Assembly: GCA_964526565.1 (NCBI GenBank)
Contig: CAZGMC010000126.1
Coordinates: forward strand, 1-8,247
DNA: 8,247 nucleotides
DNA from: CAZGMC01 sp964526565
GTDB lineage: Bacteria > Pseudomonadota > Alphaproteobacteria > DSM-16000 > Inquilinaceae
Reading direction: 5' to 3'
Shown: piece by piece, positions 1 through 6,250 of the stretch
How the letters are laid out: each line of letters opens with the position of its first letter
Numbering within the stretch: position 1 is the first letter of the stretch
Notes under the pieces: generated by a model
What the model saw: the letters and a program-made list of their open reading frames with translations, nothing else
The model's database searches: none
Told to the model about the DNA's origin: nothing
Translations under genes and position numbers: made by a program

Positions 1-1408
1 GCGGCACGCCGCGCGGATTGTCGCCGCTGCGCCGCGCGCCGGGCGCGTGGGCGAGATAGGCGAGCATTTCCCCGACCGCGATCAGCGCCCGCTGCACTGG
101 CGCCGACTCCTGAGCGTCGCCGGGCCGCTCGGCGCGCTGGGTCATTTCGAACAGCGCATCCTCCAGGCTGCGCACCGCGCCCCTGACCCGTGCCGGCGCC
201 TCCGGGCGGCGCGCCAGATCGCGCACGGCGGGCAACCAGCGGGCCGCGTCCAGGTTGTCGATCAGGTCGGCACGGCGGTTGCGGTGCACGTCGATGCGGT
301 TGAGGGGTGTCGCCAGGTAGGCCTTTCCGGAGCGCATGAACAGGCCGTAGCGCTGGAACGAGGCAATGCCGCGGGCGACGCCCAGACGAGCCACCGAGCG
401 GGCGAAATCCAGCCCGTCGCGTGCTGCCCGGCGGCCCAGCGTCGCCCGGCCTTCGGCCATCAGCGCGCGGATCTCGGGGTAGAGCGCCGGCTCGGCCCAC
501 AGCGGCAGCCAGATCTCGGCGCGCGCCTGGTCCTCGTCGCTGATGTCGGTGCCGCCGCTGCCCACTGCGGCCGGGCGCACCGTGAACGGGTAGCTCAGGC
601 CGACGGCGCCGCCGGCCTCCAGCCGCCGGCTGGCGGCAGCCGCGAACAGCAGCGCGCCCTCCAGCATCAGCACGAAATCCCACGGATTGACCAGCGATTC
701 CCCGTCGAACCCGGTGCCGGCGTTGGGGCCGCCGGCGGCGCCGGGGGCGAACTGGCCGACGGCGGCCTTTTGGCGGCCGGGTGCTGCCGCGCCATGCAGG
801 CTGACCGCCAGCCACTCCGCAGAGCGCGGCCGCGGCACCCCGGTGGCCGGGTCAATCAGGTCGGTCAGGCGCTGCATCAGGTTGTTGGTGAAGTCGAGCC
901 GCCCGTCGTTGCCGCCTGTGCCCAGCAGCGGCGGGTATTTGGGCGATTCCTGGGTGAGAAGGACGGCCGCATCCAGCCAGTCCACCGCCGCATCGGGCAG
1001 TTCAGCGCGCATCTGCCGCAGCACGTCGTGCTTGACCTGATCCTTGGGCCGCTCCATCAGGTCCAGCGCGTGGACCACCGCATCGCCGCAACGGATCGCT
1101 TCGGCATATGCGGCGAACCGGTTGGCCGCTGACGTACGAAGTGCATTGATGCCGCTCTTGTTGTCCTTGGGATAGAAGCCGCTGCCGCCGTTCCAGGCAG
1201 ACACAATCGGCGTCGGCTGGTATGCCTTCAGGAAGAAATCGGCCAGGGCTGCCGCGTCCAGGCGGCTGTCCAGATGGAAGCGGTCGTCACGCCACCAGCC
1301 GCGGGCACCCGAGTCGGCCTGCTCGGCGACCAGACGCAGGATGCCGAGCGCCTTCAGGTAGTCGGCAAGGGGCGTCGGGGCGCAGCCGGCCAGGATCACC
1401 TCAGGCAT
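1..1408 (-). CDS. csx17: Type I-G CRISPR-associated protein Csx17 (Cas8u2), 3' part outside window
   Basis: This is the large-subunit candidate of the type I-G (I-U) Cascade surveillance complex, which binds crRNA-guided target DNA and should recruit Cas3. Translating the minus strand from ATG 1408 gives 469 open codons up to the window edge. Csx17 hallmarks are visible: LADYLKALGILRLV (residues 14-27), AWNGGSGFYPKD (71-82), PPLLGTGGNDGRLDFTNN (159-176) and NPWDFVLMLEGALLFA (241-256). The start is well supported. A strong Shine-Dalgarno sequence GGGGAGG (complement of 1415-1421) lies 6 nt upstream, and the ATG overlaps the cas3 stop by 8 nt (ATGCCTGA), implying translational coupling. The family name comes from recognising these motifs. 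That the gene belongs to an intact operon to the left (csb1, csb2, cas4-cas1, cas2) is family knowledge, not seen here. The open frame on the opposite strand is a high-GC shadow. Confidence 0.9.
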   Translation of the reverse strand, partial: MPEVILAGCAPTPLADYLKALGILRLVAEQADSGARGWWRDDRFHLDSRLDAAALADFFLKAYQPTPIVSAWNGGSGFYPKDNKSGINALRTSAANRFAAYAEAIRCGDAVVHALDLMERPKDQVKHDVLRQMRAELPDAAVDWLDAAVLLTQESPKYPPLLGTGGNDGRLDFTNNLMQRLTDLIDPATGVPRPRSAEWLAVSLHGAAAPGRQKAAVGQFAPGAAGGPNAGTGFDGESLVNPWDFVLMLEGALLFAAAASRRLEAGGAVGLSYPFTVRPAAVGSGGTDISDEDQARAEIWLPLWAEPALYPEIRALMAEGRATLGRRAARDGLDFARSVARLGVARGIASFQRYGLFMRSGKAYLATPLNRIDVHRNRRADLIDNLDAARWLPAVRDLARRPEAPARVRGAVRSLEDALFEMTQRAERPGDAQESAPVQRALIAVGEMLAYLAHAPGARRSGDNPRGVP

Positions 1409-3892
1409 CGGTCGCCTCCCCGGCCGGCTCAGCGTTCTCTTTGTCGCTGGCCTTCCAGTCGGCCAGGCGCACCAGCGCCTCGTACCAGGCGAGGCGGAAC
1501 GGCCCCAGGTCGGCCAGCAGCCGCTGGACGCGCTCCGTCCAGCTCGGGCCATGCGGGCCCAGGCCAAGCTCCATGACCGCCAGCGACAGCGTGGTCTCGG
1601 GCAGCTGCTCCTTGCCGGCGATGTGGAGCGCCGGGAGCGTTTCCCCTTCCCATACGCCGCGGGCGAAGCGCCGGCCGGGCTCCTTCGGCTCGCGCTCCTC
1701 CGGCAGGGCGCGGATGGCTGTGCGTACCTTGCCGTGGTGGGCGGCAATCAGATAGGCGACCAGATCGCCGTCGCGATCCTCCGGGCCGGCCGCGCCATGA
1801 GCCAGGAAGGCCAGCGCCGAGGCCAGCTCGTGGCGGAAGTAGCGCCGGAAATTCGGGCGGTCGTAGCGGAACCGGGTGATTGGCGATTTGGCGAACGGCC
1901 CGTCCGTAGGGATTTGTACGTCCAGGCCGCACGTCAGCCGCGCCTGGAACTCCGCGTGCGCTTTGCCCACGTCGTGCCAGCGCGCGGCGCGCACCACGGC
2001 CGCTCCGGAGCCCGCGGGATCCTCACCGACATCGGTGCACAGGGCCGCCGCGGCGGCTTCGACATGGGCCAAATGCTCTGTCAATGAAATGAACCTGCGC
2101 AACCGGCTGTCCGGATCCTCGTCCGGCGTATCCGGACGGTGCTGTTCCGGGTCGGCCGGCGGCAGGGCGGGCACCGGGCCCTTCGCGCTCGGGTCAAAGC
2201 CGAGCTTCGAATCATAGCCGCCGGCCGCCGCGTCCACCATCACCGTCAGGCCCGGCCGCGGCCGGTCGAGCGGCACCCATGGAACTGGCTTCCCCTTGCG
2301 TACGCGGGTGATCGGATCGATCACCAGAAAGGCTGACCGGCCGGCGGCGCCAGGCAGCTTCTGGCGGCTGGCAACAAAGTCGCGAAAGGCGGCGATCGAG
2401 ACCGGGCAAAGCTCGTTCCGCTCAGGCAGCGGCTGGGTCTCGGGCGACTCCGCCGCGCCGTCGCGCCAGAACAGGCGCACGTCGGTGTCGAGGGCGTCGC
2501 GGATGTAGGGCGAGACATCCACATCAAAGCCGCTGAGGTCCGGCTCGGTGTTGAACAGCTCAAGCAGGTCCTTGCGTCGCAGCACCTGGGCGGCGGGCGG
2601 GGGATCCTCGACCGCCGGCAGGTCCGCCGGAGCGGCATTGTCCAGTCCCTGCAGCAGGTTGCGCGCCCGGTCCAGCGTGTCCGTCTCGTACGGCAGGGCG
2701 GTCTTGTCGGCCTCCTTGCCGTCAATGGCGATGTCGATCCAGTGCATGGACGCACCCGCTTCCCCGCATTCGCCGTATCGGTTGCAGCGGCCGAAGCGCT
2801 GGACCAGCGACGGCCACGGCGCCAGCTCGGTGAACAGCACGGCCGAGGTCACGTCGACCCCCGCTTCCACCGCCTGGGTCGCCACCACGATGCGGCCAGC
2901 CGGCGGTGCCTGTTCCTTGAGGTGCTTCTGTGCAGTGTCGCGATCTTCTTTCCGGAAGCGCGAATGGATCAGCAGGCGGTCGATCTCTTTGCCGTCCGTC
3001 TTGTCCAATGCCTTGAACAGGGCCTGGGCCCGGTCGACACGGTTGACGATAACCAGGGTGTTGCTTCCCGGCCGGTGGGCGGTGACGATCTCGTGCGACA
3101 GGCTGGCCATATAGGCATCAAGGGCGGACCGGCTCAGACCGGTCAGCCGCGTGCCGGCCTGGGCCAGGCGCTTGACTGCCTCGCGGCGCTCCCTGACCGT
3201 GTCGAGCCGCGTCTCGGCCTCACTCAGCGCTTCAACGGGCAGGCCGCCCTCGGCGACGTGCCGGCGGAAATCGACCGAGGTCAGCCAGTCTGGCCGCAGC
3301 GTCGCCGACATCCACAGGCTGCGGCAGGCCCGGCCGGTGCCGAACGCGCGGCGGAACCCCTCGATCTGCGTCGAGGTGGGCAGGCGCCCATCAGCTGGAC
3401 TTCGTCGAACACCCACAGGGCGTCGTTATGCAGCAGCGCGAAGTCGATCGGCCAGCGGTAGCGGCTCATCCCATAGCCGCGCATCAGGGCGCGCGACAGG
3501 AGCATGTCCTGGGTACCGATTATGATCGCGGGGCGCGCCGGGTCGTTCACCCAGACCTCATCGGCAGCGCCGCCAAGCAAGACATGCACGCATGGCTGCG
3601 GCCGGCCGACGTCATCAAACAGAGGGCCAAGCCGTTCAAGCCATTGCCTAGCCTCTTCCTCGACCTGCTCCACCAGTACCCGCATCGGCAGGCAATAGAC
3701 CAGCCGGCGTGGCGTTGCCGGGTCAACGGACCAGACCCGGTACAGCCAAGCCAGCACGACCGCTGCCGTCTTGCCCAGCCCGGTCGGGACGATCAGCACG
3801 TTCGGCCAGTCAGCCGTGGCCAGACGCTGCTGATACGGCAGCGGCTCTTGGGCAGCGCCGCGGGCCTTGCTGAAAAATGATTTGTAAATCAT
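1401..3892 (-). pseudogene. cas3: Type I-G Cas3 helicase-nuclease, frameshifted
   Basis: Cas3 unwinds and degrades target DNA after Cascade binding. The first frame starts at ATG 3892 and has Walker A VPTGLGKT (residues 35-42) and the DEVQ box in VFDEVQLMG (161-169). The frame then shifts at 3383-3388. The other frame continues from LPTSTQIEG with SATL, VVATQAVEAGVDV, the motif VI segment QRFGRCNR and a C-terminal HD domain (TEHLAHV, RWHDVGK, RHELASA, AAHHGK). Restoring 4 nt (ggcc) gives MGAGLPTS and an 831-residue protein; 1 nt would also restore frame. Helicase-then-HD order is typical of type I-G. As read, the product ends at 3281 after 203 residues (the last 33 out of frame) and lacks RecA2 and HD. 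No Shine-Dalgarno precedes the second frame's GTG at 3416, so independent translation is unlikely. cas3 heads the operon and overlaps csx17 by 8 nt. Whether the break is biological or an assembly error cannot be decided from the sequence. Confidence 0.9.
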
Positions 3893-3929
3893 CTAATGAT
3901 CTGGATCACTGCGCGGAGAATCATCTAAT
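3877..3929. promoter_or_regulatory. Repeat cluster at cas3 start, candidate operator
   Basis: On the cas3 strand the 11-mer ATTAGATGATT occurs twice (complements of 3887-3897 and 3919-3929), offset by 32 bp, about three helical turns. One copy contains the cas3 start codon. Overlapping it is an inverted repeat ATGATTT-gt-AAATCAT (3877-3892), and between the copies lies TGATC-tg-GATCA (3897-3908). The repeats are seen directly. That they bind a regulator, or fold to hide the start codon, is inference. No Shine-Dalgarno is visible before this start, which fits weak or controlled translation. Confidence 0.35.
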
Positions 3930-3951
3930 AAGCGTCAACGGCATGTGTCAA
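3925..3951 (-). promoter_or_regulatory. Candidate sigma-70 promoter of the cas operon
   Basis: Reading the minus strand, a perfect TTGACA (complement of 3946-3951) is followed after 15 nt by TATTAG (complement of 3925-3930), inside an AT-rich patch in otherwise GC-rich DNA. Transcription would begin around 3918, giving a leader of roughly 26 nt before the cas3 ATG. The 15-nt spacer is shorter than the usual 17, so the -10 assignment is uncertain. The -10 overlaps one copy of the 11-bp direct repeat, which would let a bound protein block it. Confidence 0.4.
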
Positions 3952-4045
3952 CCAAGTTTTGCTGTCCTCGGCAATGCCCGCATGGAATGAGATGCCCCAG
4001 GGGCCGGTCGGCGATAGTCCTTAGGGGTCACGGGATCCGGTCTTC

Positions 4046-4060
4046 ATGCCGCAGCGGCAT
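4046..4060. promoter_or_regulatory. 15-bp palindrome, possible operator
   Basis: ATGCCGC-a-GCGGCAT is a perfect inverted repeat with 7-bp arms around a single central base, in the gene-free interval about 260 nt upstream of the methyltransferase start. Its right arm overlaps a second, longer-range inverted repeat (3969-3978 with 4056-4065). Operator function is inference; in this GC-rich context it could be chance. Confidence 0.25.
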
Positions 4061-4159
4061 TGCCGTAAGATCGGCTGCGGATTGCGCTCAGGACCACGCG
4101 AACCCGAGCGTTGTCTCCCGCTTGAACGGTGCGCGGCCGCCGCATCCTCCTGCCGCCTC

Positions 4160-4203
4160 GCCCCGGCCCCGCCATGCCGCCGCCCCGGCCCCGCCATGCC
4201 GCC
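4160..4203. repeat. 22-nt tandem duplication
   Basis: Two identical 22-nt units (4160-4181 and 4182-4203, each ending CCATGCCGCC) lie head to tail, followed by a partial copy, ATGCCGCC (4204-4211). The tract is non-coding, C/G-rich low-complexity DNA. Confidence 0.85.
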
Positions 4204-4322
4204 ATGCCGCCGCGGCGGTTCCCGTCACACTACTGCGGTCTTTATGTCCGGCCGCCGGTGAGGGATGATGGGGGCAACGGCTTGCTGACAGACCCCCGCG
4301 ACTTTTCCGATGAGGCGGCGCC

Positions 4323-4967
4323 ATGACGCGTGTTCCAGACCATGAACACTACGACCCGCGCTATCCCCGCCATCTCGGCTACGATGCCGAGCGGCTGCTC
4401 GACCACGCCGGGCCGATCGACGGGGCCGAGGTGCTGGACCTGGCCTGCGGCCCCGGCAAGGCGACGCTGGCGGCGCTCGGCCGCGGCGCGCGCAGCGTCA
4501 TGGCGGTCGATTTCGTCCACGACGTGGTCGACCGGCTGGCGGCAGAGCGGCCGGACATCCAGGTGCGCGCCGCCGACGTCATCGATGCGCTGAAGAGCCT
4601 GACCAAGCCCTACGACGTGATCCTGTGCCTGCAGGCGGTCAACTACTGGCTGCTGGACTGCCCGCCGGACCTGCTCGCCAAGCGGCTCAAGCCGGGCGGC
4701 CGGTTCGTGTTCAACACCGTCAACACCGCCCCGCCCACCGAGCCGTCGTCCAGCGACCACGCCACCGACGGCCGCCGCTTCCACGACACGATCTACCGGG
4801 TTGGCAACAGGATCTATCATGTGCAAAGTGCGGCCGGGCTGGAGCCGCACGTCAACTTCTTCGACTGGATCCCGCGCAAGACGTTCCAAAGCATGCTCGG
4901 CCCGCACCTGACGCTGGACGAGCGGGTCGAGGGCAACGTCTCGGTATGGGTCTGCACCCGGCAATGA
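4323..4967 (+). CDS. Class I SAM-dependent methyltransferase
   Basis: This is a 214-residue cytoplasmic methyltransferase of the Rossmann-fold class I type, of usual length for a single-domain enzyme. SAM-binding motif I is VLDLACGPGKAT (37-48). The acidic residue that normally contacts the SAM ribose is D63 in VMAVDFVHD. The motif IV region is YDVILCLQAVNYW, and the post-motif segment RLKPGGRFVFNTVN fits the beta5 region. The substrate cannot be told from sequence; a small molecule is likelier than nucleic acid because no extra binding domain is seen. The ATG start has GAGG (4312-4315) 7 nt upstream, and the N-terminal HYDPRYP segment resembles small-molecule methyltransferases. Its stop TGA overlaps the ATG of the next gene (ATGA, 4964-4967), so the two are probably cotranslated. 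Confidence 0.88.
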   Translation: MTRVPDHEHYDPRYPRHLGYDAERLLDHAGPIDGAEVLDLACGPGKATLAALGRGARSVMAVDFVHDVVDRLAAERPDIQVRAADVIDALKSLTKPYDVILCLQAVNYWLLDCPPDLLAKRLKPGGRFVFNTVNTAPPTEPSSSDHATDGRRFHDTIYRVGNRIYHVQSAAGLEPHVNFFDWIPRKTFQSMLGPHLTLDERVEGNVSVWVCTRQ

Positions 4968-5775
4968 CGACACGCGCATCCACGGGCCCCTCCACGGGCC
5001 CCTCCACGGGCCCCTCCACGGCGGGCCCCTCCANNNNNNNNNNNNNNNNNNNNNNNNNNNNNNNNNNNNNNNNNNNNNNNNNNNNNNNNNNNNNNNNNNN
5101 NNNNNNNNNNNNNNNNNNNNNNNNNNNNNNNNNTCCACGGGCCCCTCCACGGGCCCCTCCACGGGCCCCTCCACGGCGGGCCCCTCCACGGGCCGGGGCC
5201 CGCTGTACCGCCGGTCGGTCCTGGCCGCCGCCGCGGCCGTGCTGGCACTGGCCGCCTGCGCCGCGCCGCCGCCGACCCCGCCGCCGCAGGTCGCGGCGCC
5301 GCTGCCGCCGGTGCCGCCGCCGCCGCCGGCACCACCGCCACCGCAGCCGTACGTGATCCAGACGCCGTTCAACGACGCGGACTTCGCGCCCTATGCCGGG
5401 ACCGGCAACGCCAACATCGCCGGCGAGGCCTATGTGCGCCTGCCCGACGGGCGGGTGGTCACGGCCGCCGGCAGCGAGGTGGTGCTGGTGCCCGACACGC
5501 CGTACACCCGCGAGCTGCTGGAGCCGGCGCGCAGCGGCCGCTATGCCGGCGTCGCCAACTTCCACCCGAACTACTACCGCTACCGGCGCGCGACCACGGC
5601 CGACGACCGAGGCTTCTTCCGCTTCACCAGGGTGCCGGCCGGGTCGTACATCCTGCAGACCAGCGTGCGGCTGCCGGAAGCCGGCCGCCACCGCCTCAAT
5701 GTCGACCGGGTGTTCCTGCATGAGGTGGTCACCGTGGCGCCGGACAGTGCGGCCAACGTGGTCCTCAACGAATAA
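4964..5775 (+). CDS. Proline-rich lipoprotein with TTR/carboxypeptidase-regulatory-like domain, interrupted by assembly gap
   Basis: The ATG at 4964 overlaps the methyltransferase stop and reads MTTRA followed by STGPSTGPSTGPSTAGPS up to the N run. After the Ns the same 18 residues reappear and continue to LYRRSVLAAAAAVLALAAC. If the identical 55-nt flanks are one sequence, removing 155 nt makes a single 218-residue frame. The signal then has twin arginines (31-32), a hydrophobic core and lipobox LAAC, with the lipidated Cys at 47. A proline-rich linker follows (PPPTPPP and runs of P), then a beta-rich domain with GEAYVRLPDGRVV and TADDRGFFRFTRVPAGSYIL, like carboxypeptidase-regulatory/transthyretin-like folds. 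The YRRSVL motif and long n-region suggest Tat export, which is inference. The only later in-frame start, GTG 5239, would cut off the signal. With 100 literal Ns the frame does not join. Function is unknown; it is probably an envelope protein. Confidence 0.7.
4979..5033 (+). repeat. 12-nt tandem repeat array, left of gap
   Basis: Three units of TCCACGGGCCCC and one 15-nt variant (TCCACGGCGGGCCCC) are followed by TCCA and then the gap. In the lipoprotein frame each 12-mer encodes the tetrapeptide STGP. The 55-nt tract is identical to 5134-5188. Confidence 0.95.
5034..5133. other. Assembly gap (100 N)
   Basis: Exactly 100 Ns, the conventional placeholder for a gap of unknown size. It sits in a tandem repeat with an identical 55-nt sequence on each side. 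This is what a de Bruijn assembler with k = 55 leaves at an unresolved repeat. The real distance may be zero (an overlap) or several further repeat units. Confidence 0.97.
5134..5188 (+). repeat. 12-nt tandem repeat array, right of gap
   Basis: A second copy of the 55-nt tract found left of the gap, with the same three 12-nt units and the same 15-nt variant in the same order. One more partial unit (TCCACGGG, from 5185) leads into unique sequence. It is read in the same codon phase as the left copy relative to the lipoprotein. Confidence 0.95.
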
Positions 5776-5799
5776 CGGCGCGGCGTCGGGCCGTCGTTA
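5773..5799 (+). terminator. Weak hairpin after lipoprotein stop
   Basis: TAACGGCG (5773-5780, beginning with the TAA stop) can pair with CGTCGTTA (5792-5799), an 8-bp stem with one G-U pair and an 11-nt loop. No T-run follows, so it is not a classical intrinsic terminator; it might only stabilise the 3' end. Confidence 0.25.
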
Positions 5800-5836
5800 G
5801 GACCCGCGAAACGCCTGCTGCACTAACCTGGACCGG

Positions 5837-5868
5837 TGGCGCCGGGCCGGGATGGCGCCGGGCCGGGA
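5837..5868. repeat. 16-nt tandem duplication
   Basis: TGGCGCCGGGCCGGGA occurs twice in direct succession (5837-5852, 5853-5868) in the 5' leader of the small lipoprotein gene. It lies upstream of the chosen start and so is probably non-coding. Confidence 0.85.
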
Positions 5869-5903
5869 TGGCGGCGGCAGTGGAGCGGCGGAGGATCATG
5901 GGC

Positions 5904-6188
5904 ATGAAGGCGATGCCGGGACCCCTGGGGCGCCTGGGACCGCTGGTGCTGGCGGTCGCGGCGGCCGCGGTGCTGCCGGCCGGCTGCGGTCCGCAGGTGC
6001 TGGAGCCGGGGCCGCGGGAGTCGATCGTCCGCGTCGTCATCGAGGAGGACGACCGCGGCCTGATCGACCCGGCGCCGGCCTACGAGGAGGCTCATGCCAT
6101 CTGCAGCGAGCGCCTGCAGACCGCCATCTACTTCCGCGGCGAGGATGTCGGCGCCCGCGAGCGCATGCTCTATTTCCGTTGCGAATAG
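5904..6188 (+). CDS. Small putative lipoprotein, function unknown
   Basis: A 94-residue protein I do not recognise. The N-terminus MKAMPGPLGRLGPLVL continues into an Ala/Val-rich hydrophobic segment ending VLPAGC. That gives a signal peptide with a candidate lipid-attached Cys at 28. The lipobox is imperfect, because proline sits where Leu/Val is usual, so it may instead be a plain secreted protein. The mature part is acidic and compact (ESIVRVVIEEDDRGL, AHAICSERLQTAIYFRGED) and ends in MLYFRCE with a C-terminal cysteine near the end. A Shine-Dalgarno GGAGG (5890-5894) is 9 nt from this ATG; the ATG at 5898 in the same frame is only 3 nt from it and less likely. The gene follows the larger lipoprotein after about 130 nt on the same strand. 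Confidence 0.65.
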   Translation: MKAMPGPLGRLGPLVLAVAAAAVLPAGCGPQVLEPGPRESIVRVVIEEDDRGLIDPAPAYEEAHAICSERLQTAIYFRGEDVGARERMLYFRCE

Positions 6189-6206
6189 GTTTCCGATGCG
6201 AACAGG
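6173..6206. repeat. 17-nt imperfect tandem duplication across a stop codon
   Basis: TTTCCGTTGCGAATAGG (6173-6189), which contains the TAG stop of the small lipoprotein, is followed directly by TTTCCGATGCGAACAGG (6190-6206), with two mismatches. A third, weaker copy of the core TCCGNTGCGA lies at 6207-6216. Confidence 0.75.
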
Positions 6207-6250
6207 TCCGCTGCGACGAGCGGCGGGCGGGCAGGCAGGGGGGGCTTGGT

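Larger units (their letters stand above)
3893..4322. other. Gene-free divergent interval between cas3 and methyltransferase
   Basis: No convincing gene lies here. The short open frames within it have low-complexity Arg/Pro/Ala-rich translations typical of chance frames in GC-rich DNA. The interval holds the cas promoter and repeats at its left end. It also has a perfect inverted repeat ATGCCGC-a-GCGGCAT (4046-4060) and a 10-bp inverted repeat CGGCAATGCC (3969-3978) / GGCATTGCCG (4056-4065). A 22-nt unit is tandemly duplicated at 4160-4203. The methyltransferase promoter must lie within it, but I could not place it. Confidence 0.7.

Noticed and set aside
47..1132. Long plus-strand open frame (361 codons)
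   Set aside because: It lies antisense to csx17, whose family motifs are clear on the minus strand. The translation is Gln/Arg/Gly-rich low complexity, as expected for a shadow frame in GC-rich DNA.
3381..3391. Programmed ribosomal frameshift in cas3
   Set aside because: There is no slippery heptamer or A/T-rich run at the junction, and type I-G cas3 genes are not known to use frameshifting. A deletion is simpler.
4046..4326. Short genes in the cas3-methyltransferase interval
   Set aside because: Several overlapping frames exist, but all are Arg/Pro/Ala-rich, follow the 22-nt repeat and lack a ribosome site or a recognisable domain.
4979..5188. Possible CRISPR array
   Set aside because: The repeats are 12-15 nt long and directly adjacent, with no unique spacers, and they code TGPS in frame. 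This is a minisatellite, although cas genes are close by.
5852..6250. N-terminal extension of the protease frame
   Set aside because: The frame stays open upstream of 6251, but it overlaps the small lipoprotein in another frame and is Gly/Ala/Arg low complexity. The M52 fold starts directly after the GTG with a good ribosome site.
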